From Sphaerolaimus hirsutus (taxonomy: Eukaryota; Nematoda; Chromadorea; Monhysterida; Sphaerolaimidae), in assembly GCA_964036195.1 (NCBI GenBank), contig OZ038458.1:9437832-9501831 (forward strand): 64,000 bases of DNA, in the 5' to 3' direction. Under the pieces are notes generated by a model, which did not search any database, was not told where the DNA came from, and was given only the letters and a program-made list of their open reading frames with translations. Position numbers and translations under genes: made by a program. Below, in pieces: positions 54,373-64,000 of the stretch; the first letter of the stretch is position 1, and each line of letters opens with the position of its first letter.

Positions 54373-55560
54373 CCTGGTTGAAACTGAAATGAAACTTTCG
54401 AATAGTCCCTCAAGCAATTCGCACGTCAGCCCAACTTTTTATCCATAATTAGGTTCTGTTCGTTAGATGTCTCATTTCCGCATACGTTGTTCCGCGTACA
54501 AACCACGTTCGGACGCATAACCTAAAAATTCAGTGTGCCTTGCGCCAATGTTTCTCCGATGACTTTATATCGGCGGAAAGTGCATCTGATTGAGACAACG
54601 ATACATCTTGTGATCTGAGGAAAAAGTGAACATTGCAATATCCCTCTGCCGCTACTCATTCGTTACTTTTTTAACCTGTTTTCTACTCTCCTGGGTAATA
54701 AGGCTAATTTTATGGTGCCAGGGGCCAGAACGGCCGGCTCTACCAATGTGTAGTGAGCCGAGACAACTTTGAGCCTAAGTGCCGTTGCAGATATACCCGG
54801 CATGTTTTTCACGCTCGCTCGCATAGGAGCTAGTTTCCCGGTAAAAGCTGCACCGTCCATGTCACATGGCACGACCGGTTATATGATTCTGAGTGTGTTT
54901 GCTAGAAATTTTTACATAACTATGCGTTTTTCATGCGTTCTATTCGAAAATTTAAACACATATTACGAACGGCAGCCTGGATCGTAGAAAATGTTTCGAG
55001 ATTGATGGAATTACGTCAATGGTGCGTTTTTATGCTTCTTATTTAGAGGGAAAAAATAATACGACCGGAAACCCCTTTATTACTTCTTGTCGCATAACTC
55101 GATCAATGCTGTAGGTTTTCCGAACAAACACTCAGTCCGGCCAGAGGCATACCTTCTTATCAGGGTCTCAGATGTTCCTCAATGGCCAATCGCTCCAGCT
55201 TTTTATTGGCTTGTCAAATGCCCCGTCATGTATCACACTATGTTGATTCATAGCTACCTTCCCCCAGTTATCTGCCTATTTGGAGCAAATACTGATTTAT
55301 AATCACCAATCTACGTAGCTATTTCTCCCTATTTTCTTCTTTGGTGAAGTAGTTGAGTTGATTGAATTTACTATAATCTTCAAAGCTCAATAGCTGAAAA
55401 TTAGCAATAAGGCACATGAACTACATTTAGGTAGTGATTTTGATGGTGAAAATCCGCTGAAATCCGCTGCAAAACCCCTTGTAATTCCGCATCCAAATAC
55501 CATTTGGATGTGGAAATAAATTTTCTACCATGGGCCATTGCGTAAAATACAAAATCAAGT
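54373..55560. other. Unassigned stretch
   Basis: Single-copy-looking; small open frames (for example 54769-54987) without splice or codon support. 55370-55465 is a faint E-core remnant. Confidence 0.35.
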
Positions 55561-55562
55561 TA

Positions 55563-55958
55563 CCGTATTTCCTCGAATTACCCCCGTGGGTTTTTTTTTT
55601 TCAGAGTGGAAATTTTGAGGTGGTATTTCGAGGGGCGTTATTATTTCGCCGGAAATTTTTTGAAATCCCAGTACTATATTGTTGTTTGTGACGTACACAC
55701 TACACAGAATGCAACAAAACCGCTATGTATAAGACTATAGACTTATGTAAATATGTAAATATGTACCTATACACTTTTAACACTGTTCTAACTTAACACA
55801 GTCATTGTTTTTACGTGTGTTCGGCGTTTCCCGGATCACAAACCGCAGCTTTTGTCATTTACGTTCTCTATGCACTATATTTGGAGGGGGGGGGGTATTG
55901 CGAAGGGGGTTATAAATTCATAATGTCCATTTTGAGGGGATATTTCGAAGAAGTACAG
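55563..55958. mobile_element. MITE family B
   Basis: CCGTATTTCCTCGAATTAC at the left, ATTTCGAAGAAGTACAG at the right, TA-flanked. The interior (ATAAGACTATAGACTTATG, TTCTAACTTAACACAG) matches the 17724 copy. Confidence 0.78.
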
Positions 55959-57573
55959 TAAGTACATCCCATCTGAAAAATGCTATCTATTATTTCTGAG
56001 CAATGCCTGAGTTAAACATCTGTTATATTTTTACATTCTTTTATTTATTCTGAAGAAGACAATAAAGTACAATAATGACAAGATAGAATAATGGCTGAGA
56101 AAAGCATACATCAGGCGTGCATGGGGTCATTAAAACAGCTGGGGGGTGCTTCTGGAAAAATTGACTTGGAGATGCTCTTTTTTACCGGCTCCCATTCCTG
56201 AAGGTACTCCCGCTAATTAGGTTTTACTTCACATGCCTGAACAAATACAAATATAGCCTATTCCCTGGGTCCGCCTTGTTTACGATGCAATTGGCAGCAG
56301 CTACACTTAATTGGTTGTTGATCGCTATTCTATTTTTATCGAAATACATGTGAATATAAACAAGAAACGTTTCGAATCTAGTTTACATTGTTAAATATCT
56401 ATCTATCATATAATTATAATTGTTGACTCATTCTTTAGATGTGTACCAGATTTGTCCCAATTTACCTGTTTCCATTTCCAATTTATCCCACCAAATAATT
56501 CTATTTATCAGTTTAGTTCGAAATGCTTTTTAGATGGTGTAAAATTCTCTGATCAAGAAAATGGCCCCCATAGAAAACGGCTCCAGAGTCCAGGCGCCAA
56601 TGGCGCCATCGCAGTGGCGCGCTTTGGCCTTTCGGCGATATGATAGAGCACTATTCCATCACTAAATACTTTCTAGTGCATTGCTGTTGGAGATGTCACA
56701 GGTTCTGAAACACCGTTTTAAAATGGCTCCATTCCACCGAGCATTCAACATATCATAATATTTACTTAGGCCAGAGAAGCGCTAATTTATAAAATATCGA
56801 GTAACCTTGTAAGGTGGTGCGGGTGCCTCCTATATGTGACAACACATAATAAATTCCGCAGTTGAGGGGGATTATTCGAAGCGATGGACTATGTTTACGT
56901 GCGCATTTTCATCAAAATCCATGATCAATTTATTGCATCCTTGACTTGAAGTACTTGTGACAAAATTAATAAATAATTCTCAATTGTATTTGGTTCGAAG
57001 GGACAACCCACAACTGAAGTGTATCGTAAACATTTGCAACTTCACATTTTATAGACTGTCATCTTTGCATTTTAATGCTATCCGGTGAGTCGACCCAATC
57101 CCAGTGCAACTTCATTTGTATTTCTTACGTTGAAACGTTTTTTTCTAACGTTGTTATGTAGAAACGCGCCACAAATTGTAGTAATGATCAGCGCGTCAGA
57201 GCAACCCCATAGATTAAATTATTTTGCTATCAAATTCGTGCTATTCATTAAAAAGGAATTGAATGGACTATGTAATCACATCATTTATTAACAATAGTAA
57301 TTATTTACTATACTTATTCCCCCGCTTGCATGTTATTTCGTTGATGGAGTTCCTTGTTCCGGGTTTCCGTTGGTGTGACCTTCACTTCACGTCCCACAAG
57401 GCACAAACCACATCATTGCTTCAAACGGGAACGGAATCAGATCCTGATCCCGATTTCCTTGGCCGGATTCCTAAATTGAAATGTAAAACTGAAGGATTCC
57501 AAGAACCTGTCCAATGTCCAGAAGTTTTTACTTGGATTTGGTGAACAAACAAGGACCTATACAAGAACCCGGT
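55959..57573. other. Unassigned stretch
   Basis: GGCGCC-type repeats at 56590-56625 and a remnant of B (GAGGGGGATTATTCG, 56863) are visible; otherwise nothing recognised. Confidence 0.35.
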
Positions 57574-57753
57574 GGCAGTCCCGCACGCACCACGTAACTA
57601 AAGTGTAAAATAAAATATCAAATGCCATAAAACTCTGTCAAATGTTATAAAAAATGACAAAAGCTCAATAACTCTTTTCAATCCTTTATTTCAATTGACA
57701 TTTTACATCACATTTGACACAATAATTCACACTTTACAGACTGCGGGACTGCC
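57574..57753. mobile_element. Foldback family M, short copy
   Basis: GGCAGTCCCGCA at the left, TGCGGGACTGCC at the right; facing AAAGTGTAAAATAAAATATC / GACATTTTACATCACATTTG arms. This is the clearest comparison for the terminus of the element that forms receptor intron 2. Confidence 0.7.
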
Positions 57754-58384
57754 CCTTGGTCTCGATTCAGGATTCCTGTCAGGATCTCTATTAACCCCGC
57801 TCCTGAGAACGCAGTCCCTCTTTAACTATAATCACATCTTCTAATGGGCTTCATTCATGAGCTACAGGTGCCGCGGCGGCGGCGACGCGTTGCACTCGCC
57901 GCCGCCACACTTTTGATCATGTGCCGTCGCGACCGGGGCGCCGGAATGAGTTTTTCACCGTTCTCCACTATTAGCTCATTTTTATAGGGTCGGAGTGGCG
58001 ACGCGGGGTTGGGGGAAAAGTTCGAGCGTGGTTACTGATGACATGCATTGCCAATTTGCCACCGCTTTGAAAGATGTGGACATTTTCTGGCGATCTCGAA
58101 GGGCGCCCGCCGCCCACGCAGTGTGGAAAGAGCCCGACTTATTTATCAGTGGTCAGCCCGACTTTTTTACCAGTCCGACTTACTGTCGCTCAATTATGTA
58201 AGCTTTGAGGCATACATTTTACCCGTTTCAATTGTTTCAGGGTTCGTATAATTTGGTGATAAGGGTGGAAAAACGTTCTGCTAACGTCCCCGTTAAAAAC
58301 AGTTTGCATTTTTTATGGCCCTCCCAAATATGGTTATGATTAAACATACAGCTTTATATTTAAGATTTATTAATATTTGATATA
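57754..58384. other. Unassigned, with a CpG-rich patch
   Basis: 57868-57945 and 58085-58120 are CpG-rich (GCGGCGGCGGCGACGCG; GGCGCCCGCCGCCCACG). No splice-bounded frame was found. Could be a small promoter-like island. Confidence 0.35.
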
Positions 58385-58666
58385 CCGTATTTCCTTGAAT
58401 AATTCCACCCTCATAGTCATATCCCACCCAACTCGTGAATAATTTCACCTGTTCAAAGAGCTAGCAAAAATAGTCCCCCCGAATAATTCCCACTAGGCAT
58501 ATTGAAATTTCTTTGTGTCCAATTTTAACAAAAAATCATTGTTACTTCTAAAGCATATTTCATGAGAAAATGTTGATGAAATAATAATCCCCCCTTGAAA
58601 GATTCCCCCTCTCAAAAACGTCTGACGACAAATGGATTCCCAGGGAAATTATTAGAGAAAGTATGG
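58385..58666. mobile_element. MITE family B
   Basis: CCGTATTTCCTTGAATAAT at the left and AGAGAAAGTATGG at the right, TA-flanked; CCCTTGAAAGATTCCCCC-type interior. Confidence 0.7.
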
Positions 58667-58859
58667 TATTTACCATATTTACAGGTCCCATTTTCCCTAT
58701 GAAAGCTTTGTCGCAAAACTCAGTTGTTTATTATTAATTTAGTCAATTTAATCCGCCACCATTGGAAAAAGACGACTCGTGTGCGAGTCGGTTTTCAATA
58801 GAACTCGGATTAGTCGGCCGTTGGTCGAAATTGATGATTAACATGCATACTGCTATAAC

Positions 58860-59205
58860 CAGGGACGTATCCAGAATTTTTGAGTGGGGGCTGTTTGTTT
58901 ACGGAGTGGTGCGAACGACGTGGGGGGGGGGGGCTCAGCCGAGAACCCTAAATATGTATGTAATTAGACATAGGTACATATACAGCTGTAGGCACATAAT
59001 TGAGTAGACTTTCAGAGAATTTTTGTCTTTACTAGGTACCGATTTGCTGAAAAAAAACATTGTTGTGACGAACAAATGAGCGCTTGCGCGTGAAAAGGTA
59101 TAACGGATCTCGAAAATTTACACTGAAAGATGAATTTCCCTGGAGTTTTCCAGTCTCACTCCGGATAGGGGGGCTACTACAGCCCCCCCCCTGGATACGT
59201 CCTTG
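58860..59205 (+). mobile_element. hAT-type MITE family C
   Basis: CAGGGACGTATCCAGA at the left, CCTGGATACGTCCTTG at the right, with 8-mers GCTATAAC (58852) and GCTATAAT (59206), 7 of 8. The interior is shortened (no GGCGCC repeats) but retains GAGCGCTTGCGCGTGAAAAG at 59079. Confidence 0.88.
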
Positions 59206-59213
59206 GCTATAAT

Positions 59214-59820
59214 CAAATGTCGCCGTTGCATTTATGTGTAAAACGTCGGCGTTCTATATTATCTCACCTGCCCGTGCTCGGATACTATTTGCCACATTTA
59301 TTTACCTACTCTAATGCTTAAGCTACCTATTTATTATACCTCATCACGATTCACTGCATTTTTATTTACCTATTTTAGCACATAAGATGTAAACATACAG
59401 TATTTTAGTGAGCGTGATCACTCTGACATGCGTCCACGCTCACACAATGTGAAACTGACACGTTGTGAATGTGGCACTCTGGCAAAACGTGAATATGACA
59501 TGCCCGACGCATGTGCTGCATATTACAGTATTTTCCACCACTATGTTTTTTGGTTTTTGTCGATTTTAGTAAAATATTTGGTTTGATTTGATACCCATAA
59601 CTGTATTAAATAAGGAGATTTCAATCAGAGTATTAATTTCAGCTAAAAATGTCAATACTATCTTGATAATTATAGATTTTTATGATTTGCACTGACAGTT
59701 GAAAATATTTTTGTAATATTTTTGTATTTTTGACGCATATTATTAGGATTTTTTGCTGACTTTGTAGGATACTTTATGAATTGCAATAACCGCACATGTG
59801 ACTTTCACGCTGTTGTCAAA
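59214..59820. other. Unassigned stretch
   Basis: AT-rich; no feature recognised. Confidence 0.35.
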
Positions 59821-60519
59821 AAGAGTTGTCAAAAGCTCTTCTTCAAAGTATATGTAAATGTAAACTATTCCACTTTTACTCACCCCTGAGTACAAAAAAA
59901 CACATCAATTATAATTTTTTACTCATGAATTTTTACGTACTCTTTCCCAGACCATGTAAAAGTGAGTATTTTTGAGAATTTTTCACTACAGTTTTTACTC
60001 AAAATCACTAATTTTGTTTTCTTTTTTCCCATTGTCACCTTTGAATTAACTAGTTCATGTGCTTGTTGTTTATTTTCACTACTTAAAGCTTTTCCCCCTT
60101 TTCCTTTCAATGTCATGAAAATATTTAAATTTTCTATACACTTGAATATAGTATAGAAATTTTTTTTTATTTTTATGACATTGAAAGGAAAAGGGGGAAA
60201 AGCTTTAAGTAGGGAAAATAAACAACAAGCACATGAACTAGTTAATTTAAAGGTGACAATGGGCAAAAAGAAAACAAAATAAGTGATTTTGAGTAAAAAT
60301 TATCGTGAAAATTCTCAAAAATACTCGCTCTTACATGGTCTGGGAAAGAATACGTAAAAATTCATGAGTAAAAAATTATACTTAATGTTTATTTTTTACA
60401 TTCAAAAAGTATACGAAAAAGCGAAGACTAGTATTTTTCCAGAGGAAACGTAAACGTATTTAGTCAGTACTCAAGTATACGTATTTTTCGAGTAAACGTA
60501 AATTTTTTTAACAACCATG
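59821..60519. mobile_element. Family D MITE with internal inverted duplication
   Basis: AAGAGTTGTCAAAAG at the left and TTAACAACCATG at the right, with ACGTAAACGTA arrays. The middle is a ~210-bp-arm hairpin: about 59908-60119 (AATTTTTTACTCATGAATTT ... CTTTCAATGTCAT) pairs with about 60175-60385. No clear target duplication. Confidence 0.75.
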
Positions 60520-61918
60520 GTCAACTTCTCAGCAAGCATGTCATATTCACGTTATATAAGAGTAGACAGTACATATGTTAGAAGAGTGGAGTGGATTCAC
60601 CCTATATTCTAGTTCACTCTCAAACTTCTAGAAATGTACGCATGCACATAAATCTTCGATTTTGTGAGCTTACTTCATCTACACGTCTTTGCCCATTCAA
60701 AAATTTCTGTTGTTAGCCACACGACACATCCACTTTATTCCATTTTGGCATCTCCTACATTGATAAGCATATTCTATACCCGCATCAAATGTATTTATGA
60801 ATTTTATGCGTGACATAAATATGTACATTTCGAATAATTGAACTATCTCATCCCAACTGATTTTATCTGCCGCGGTCATTTCTTGAAATGCGCACGTCGC
60901 ACTATTTAGAAGCGCACGGCGTGACCGCCGAAAAGGTCTGAGTGGCTAGCATCCATCGCTCCCACCACTTTTACGGTCTAATTTGAGTCTTAAATGGATG
61001 GATTGCATGAAATTGGCTCGTTTCATCAAAACCAGACCTCATTATATTTGTGTAGAGCTCGTGCAGTGTGCCGCGATGCAGACTTCTTAAGTTGATGGCT
61101 GTAGTCATAGCACTTGTGGAAAGAACTTGTTGATGATTGAAAGTTTAATCCTTGTACAATAATATTGCATTTTCGGCTTCGAGGTTCCCACTGATCCTTC
61201 ATTTAATGCAATAAGAAGTTTTGATGTGAAGTGGGATAGTTCTTGATTAGAAGCGATGCACCTGGGCCTGATGTGAATTGTGCATGATTAGGTGGAGGTG
61301 ATGCACACTCCATCGTAAGACTCCCCAGTGTTGTAGTTATAGTCCACTACATTCTCTACACTTGCATTCCTAAAGTTGGATAGGTTTTGAGTGATTGGAC
61401 TGAACCATTTAACTTCATGTTTCAACCAACATTTAAAAGTGTCTGCTTGGGTCAGTTGATGTTCATTGACTCATTTTCCCTCATTATTCATCTCTTCTTC
61501 GGGAGGTGACCATCTATGAATATGAGATGTTAAACTTTGAGACCTGTGTCGCTGAGCGATGTTCCACCCAAAAACGCAACCACGTCCACACCACATCTCA
61601 AATGCAAATCTCCTCTGGTTGTTAGCTTAGTGGACTTGGCTTCGCATCTTCCCCATGGTCCACACCAATCCATCTGAACCCCACTGCACGTTCCTCATCT
61701 GTGTGCCACGGACTCCGTACTCGAGAGCCCTGTTTTCTGTGCGCACAACACCAGTGAAAAAAGTGAACTCTGCTGTGGACTTGGTCTAGGATTTACGGTA
61801 TATGCACGTCCAAAAATTCAGCACAATGGTGTTTTTCGGTTTTCAAAATTAGATGCCAGGTGTACTCATACTTTAGAGGGTGGTTTGTCCTTGTCGTTCA
61901 ATTTTTAATACAGCTGTT
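60520..61918. other. Unassigned, apparently unique stretch
   Basis: The longest run without a recognised element in the right half. No splice-bounded GC3-biased frame was found. Confidence 0.4.
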
Positions 61919-62205
61919 TCCAGGATTTTGACCTCGCGAGGATTCGATAGATAAATAAAAAACTTTCAGGATGGGTAGATAATAGAAGGACATTTTTTGG
62001 GCGAGTGGTTCGCGGGGACAATATAGATATACATAGGTTTTTCGATTTGTGGAAGGCAGAAAGGGGAAACAATCGCTAAAAATAGTTGAAAATAGCCAAA
62101 AACCGGTTCAGCGAACTTTTCGAGATATATAGATAGGTAGCTGGCCGAATGAGGTGGGTAAAGCAAGACACCCCGTCCTTTGAACATTGGAAACCCCCGT
62201 ATAAA
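61919..62205 (+). mobile_element. Family E-like MITE, degraded
   Basis: Landmarks GGTTCGCGGGGACAATATAG, GGAAGGCAGAAAGGGG, ATCGCTAAAAATAG and GATAGGTAGCTGGCCG. Termini not well preserved. Confidence 0.55.
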
Positions 62206-63234
62206 ACACTTGGACTTGATTCTACTTGAAGTTGAGTATGGGAGCAAAACCTAGGAACAGGAAAATATAACTAATTGCAATTAGTTATCCCGTACGACAC
62301 TACATTTACAGGGAAAAAGTTTTTATAAGTCCGCCTGGTCGGAAAATGGATCCTTAATCAGTGCACGCTGATAATAAAGTAACCAGACTCGTGCACGCCG
62401 CATGTGTTCCATTCTATGCGACTTTCCTCTCATCAAATTTCACCAGACCACTTTTTCGCGATTGATTATTAAAAACCACCCCCCCCCCCCCCCCCGTGTC
62501 AATGAGTGACAAGTTCTGAGTGATTAAAGTTGTCACATTCAAATTCCGACACTGGAATCTCTTGAAAGTTTCAGAAGAAACATTTACAGGTATGATGCCG
62601 GGGAAAAACCACGCCGTATTTATTTACTGGGCACGTTCACTGTTCTGATAAGGCATATCCTTTCTGCAAAATAGCCCCGCATAATTATCTGGTCGACGTG
62701 CGGTTTGCCTGTCGCACTTATCAACTTTGAAGTGTACCCGATGGAAAAAATTGCCTTCCGCTGCACGTGAGTTGACTTGACTGCGTTGCTCATCTGTAAG
62801 CGGAGCGCGGCACAATTTGTAGCTGATGCGCGGTATTTATTTGCCTATCTATTTGCCTGAATATGTATTTAGGTAGGTGAATACATTTGCAGTGTAAGAG
62901 CTGCATTTTTATCGGACCATCTTCATTACGCGTGGATTGTTTGTTATCTTCCTCGATAATTTTTGAGGAAATTTTCGTATTCACTGCCTATTTTGTCGAA
63001 TTTGAACATCGTGTCAATTCCGATAAATCTGTCTCAATTGAGCAGATTTATCAGTAATTGTTGATTATTCCCCACTCACTGTTGATTATTGCACGTGACA
63101 ACCCATTTATATTCAACATCCCGTTCCACTATCTCGAGTATAATCACTCGCGCATACACGCAAAGTACGCTCCATGAAAGCCCAGTACAAAAGCCGGTAA
63201 TTACGCCATTGTTTTACTCGTACAGTCGGACCGC
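62206..63234. other. Unassigned flank upstream of the CpG-rich block
   Basis: Contains a poly-C run (62477-62495). No gene recognised. Confidence 0.35.
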
Positions 63235-63602
63235 GTGGCTTCGTTAGCGGTAGCAGCTAACGCGGCGGCGGCACGGCGCCGCGCGCGCGCACACGCACCG
63301 GGCGGCTACATCGGGCGTCGCTTTTCCGCAGTCGCCGGACTCGCGCAGGAGAAAATACTGCGGCGGCGGGCGGTCGCGACCGGCAACCGGCGGCGGCGCG
63401 CCCATCGGCCTGTCTTCGCGCCGCCTCGCTCCACTGCGCCCCGGCCGCAGTTCCCCGCGCCGCCGCTCGCCGACTAATTATACGAGCCCTTGATTTATTA
63501 TCACGTTGAGGCGCGGCGCCAAACGCGTGCCCTTCTATTTATTTAGCCGACGAGCCGCGGCCGACGACTCCCGGCCGGATTCGGTGGACAGAGCGGTGCG
63601 CC
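63235..63602. other. CpG-rich block, probable promoter/5' UTR
   Basis: Strongly CpG-rich (GCGGCGGCGGCACGGCGCC, CGGCGGCGGGCGGTCGCG). An 80-codon Arg/Ala-rich open frame (63235-63477) follows from composition and ends at TAA; it is not called. A strong acceptor-like TTCTATTTATTTAG lies at 63546, which would make 63547 an exon start if the transcript begins upstream. Confidence 0.45.
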
Positions 63603-63827
63603 ATGCGGCCGACAAGGAGCGCGGCCAGCGCCAGCCAGATGCTGTCCATGGCCAACGCGGACAGCCGCAGCGGCGGCAGCGGCCGCCTGGACGTCGGCGG
63701 CGGCTCGCCGAGACAGTCGCGAACTCGACGCCTGCTCGCCCGCTCGTGGTACCGGTTCCGCTCGCAGCCGCACTCCATGCACCGGCTCGAGCCGAACTTG
63801 GATCGCGCCGCGCCCGTCTCCGCGCAG
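63603..63827 (+). CDS. Candidate first coding exon, product unrecognised
   Basis: ATG at 63603 followed by 75 codons in a consistent, very high-GC3 frame to a donor GCGCAG/GTTGGC (phase 0). The product is a Ser/Gly/Arg-rich N-terminus (SRSGGSGRLDVGGGS) followed by RTRRLLARSWYRFRSQPHS, resembling disordered cytoplasmic N-termini of signalling or channel proteins, but no family is recognised. Internal Met codons at 63639 and 63648 are alternative starts. A second plus frame and two minus frames are also open because of the composition; one minus frame contains a hydrophobic MDSIWLALAALLVGRM stretch. Continuation would lie beyond the window. Confidence 0.45.
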
Positions 63828-64000
63828 GTTGGCCACCCTGGGACTCGGCCGTGCGTGGCGTCTAACGACGGCAAATGTTTGAAAATTCGGAAAAGTTTTT
63901 TGAATAATTGACTTTTTGGGATTTTCCGTATTTATACTCTACCCCTAGAAAAAAACACATGACAATCTAAACACATTTTCCCGGAAGGTTTGCCGTCGTT
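63828..64000. other. Probable intron start
   Basis: Composition falls abruptly to AT-rich after the proposed donor, as expected for intron sequence. Confidence 0.4.

Noticed and set aside
1..64000. CRISPR array, rRNA, tRNA, or bacterial/viral gene cluster
   Set aside because: Tandem repeats have no CRISPR-like spacer structure, no rRNA or tRNA was recognised, and the gene structure is spliced and eukaryotic.

Overview
The window is eukaryotic, animal genomic DNA. It is AT-rich, the genes are split by introns, there are no operons, and two 200-base assembly gaps are present. The one gene that can be named is the 5' part of an animal-type receptor whose ligand-binding domain resembles natriuretic-peptide receptors and receptor guanylate cyclases. 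Together with very dense non-autonomous DNA transposons this suggests an invertebrate, perhaps an arthropod, but the sequence does not fix a species.

Region 1 (about 3.5-7.5 kb, + strand) carries four phase-consistent coding exons of that receptor: 3541-3822, 6053-6195, 6596-6686 and 7291-7486. They encode a signal peptide and about the first 235 residues of the extracellular domain. The rest of the ligand-binding domain and the membrane, kinase-homology and cyclase parts were not found, so the gene either has a very long next intron or continues outside the window. Intron 2 is almost exactly one foldback transposon-like element, and intron 3 has a hAT-type element ending 26 bases before the next exon.

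Region 2 (about 7.5-40 kb) is mostly transposon-derived. At least eight families have inverted termini and 8-bp target-site duplications, many of them perfect, typical of hAT MITEs. I call these A, C, D, E, H, I, J and S. A further family, B (CCGTATTTCCTCGAA ends), duplicates TA. Elements are nested up to three deep. A composite tandem-repeat array occupies 34.5-37.35 kb.

Region 3 (about 41-64 kb) alternates more elements with isolated GC-rich, possibly exonic segments. There are candidate internal exons at 40996-41146 and 43541-43680, CpG-rich blocks at 50.57-51.02, 52.43-52.62 and 57.87-58.14 kb, and a candidate first coding exon at 63603-63827. None of these could be assigned a family, and it is not known whether they belong to the receptor gene or to other genes.

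The most interesting points are the transposon-filled intron 2 (a candidate newly gained intron), the sharing of internal modules between transposon families with unrelated ends (a GCGCGCTTGCGCGC palindrome, and a separate ~250-bp core), the common layout of inverted termini plus subterminal arrays of short repeats, and a MITE whose end abuts the splice acceptor of the 43.5 kb exon. No rRNA, tRNA, CRISPR array or complete transposase gene was recognised.
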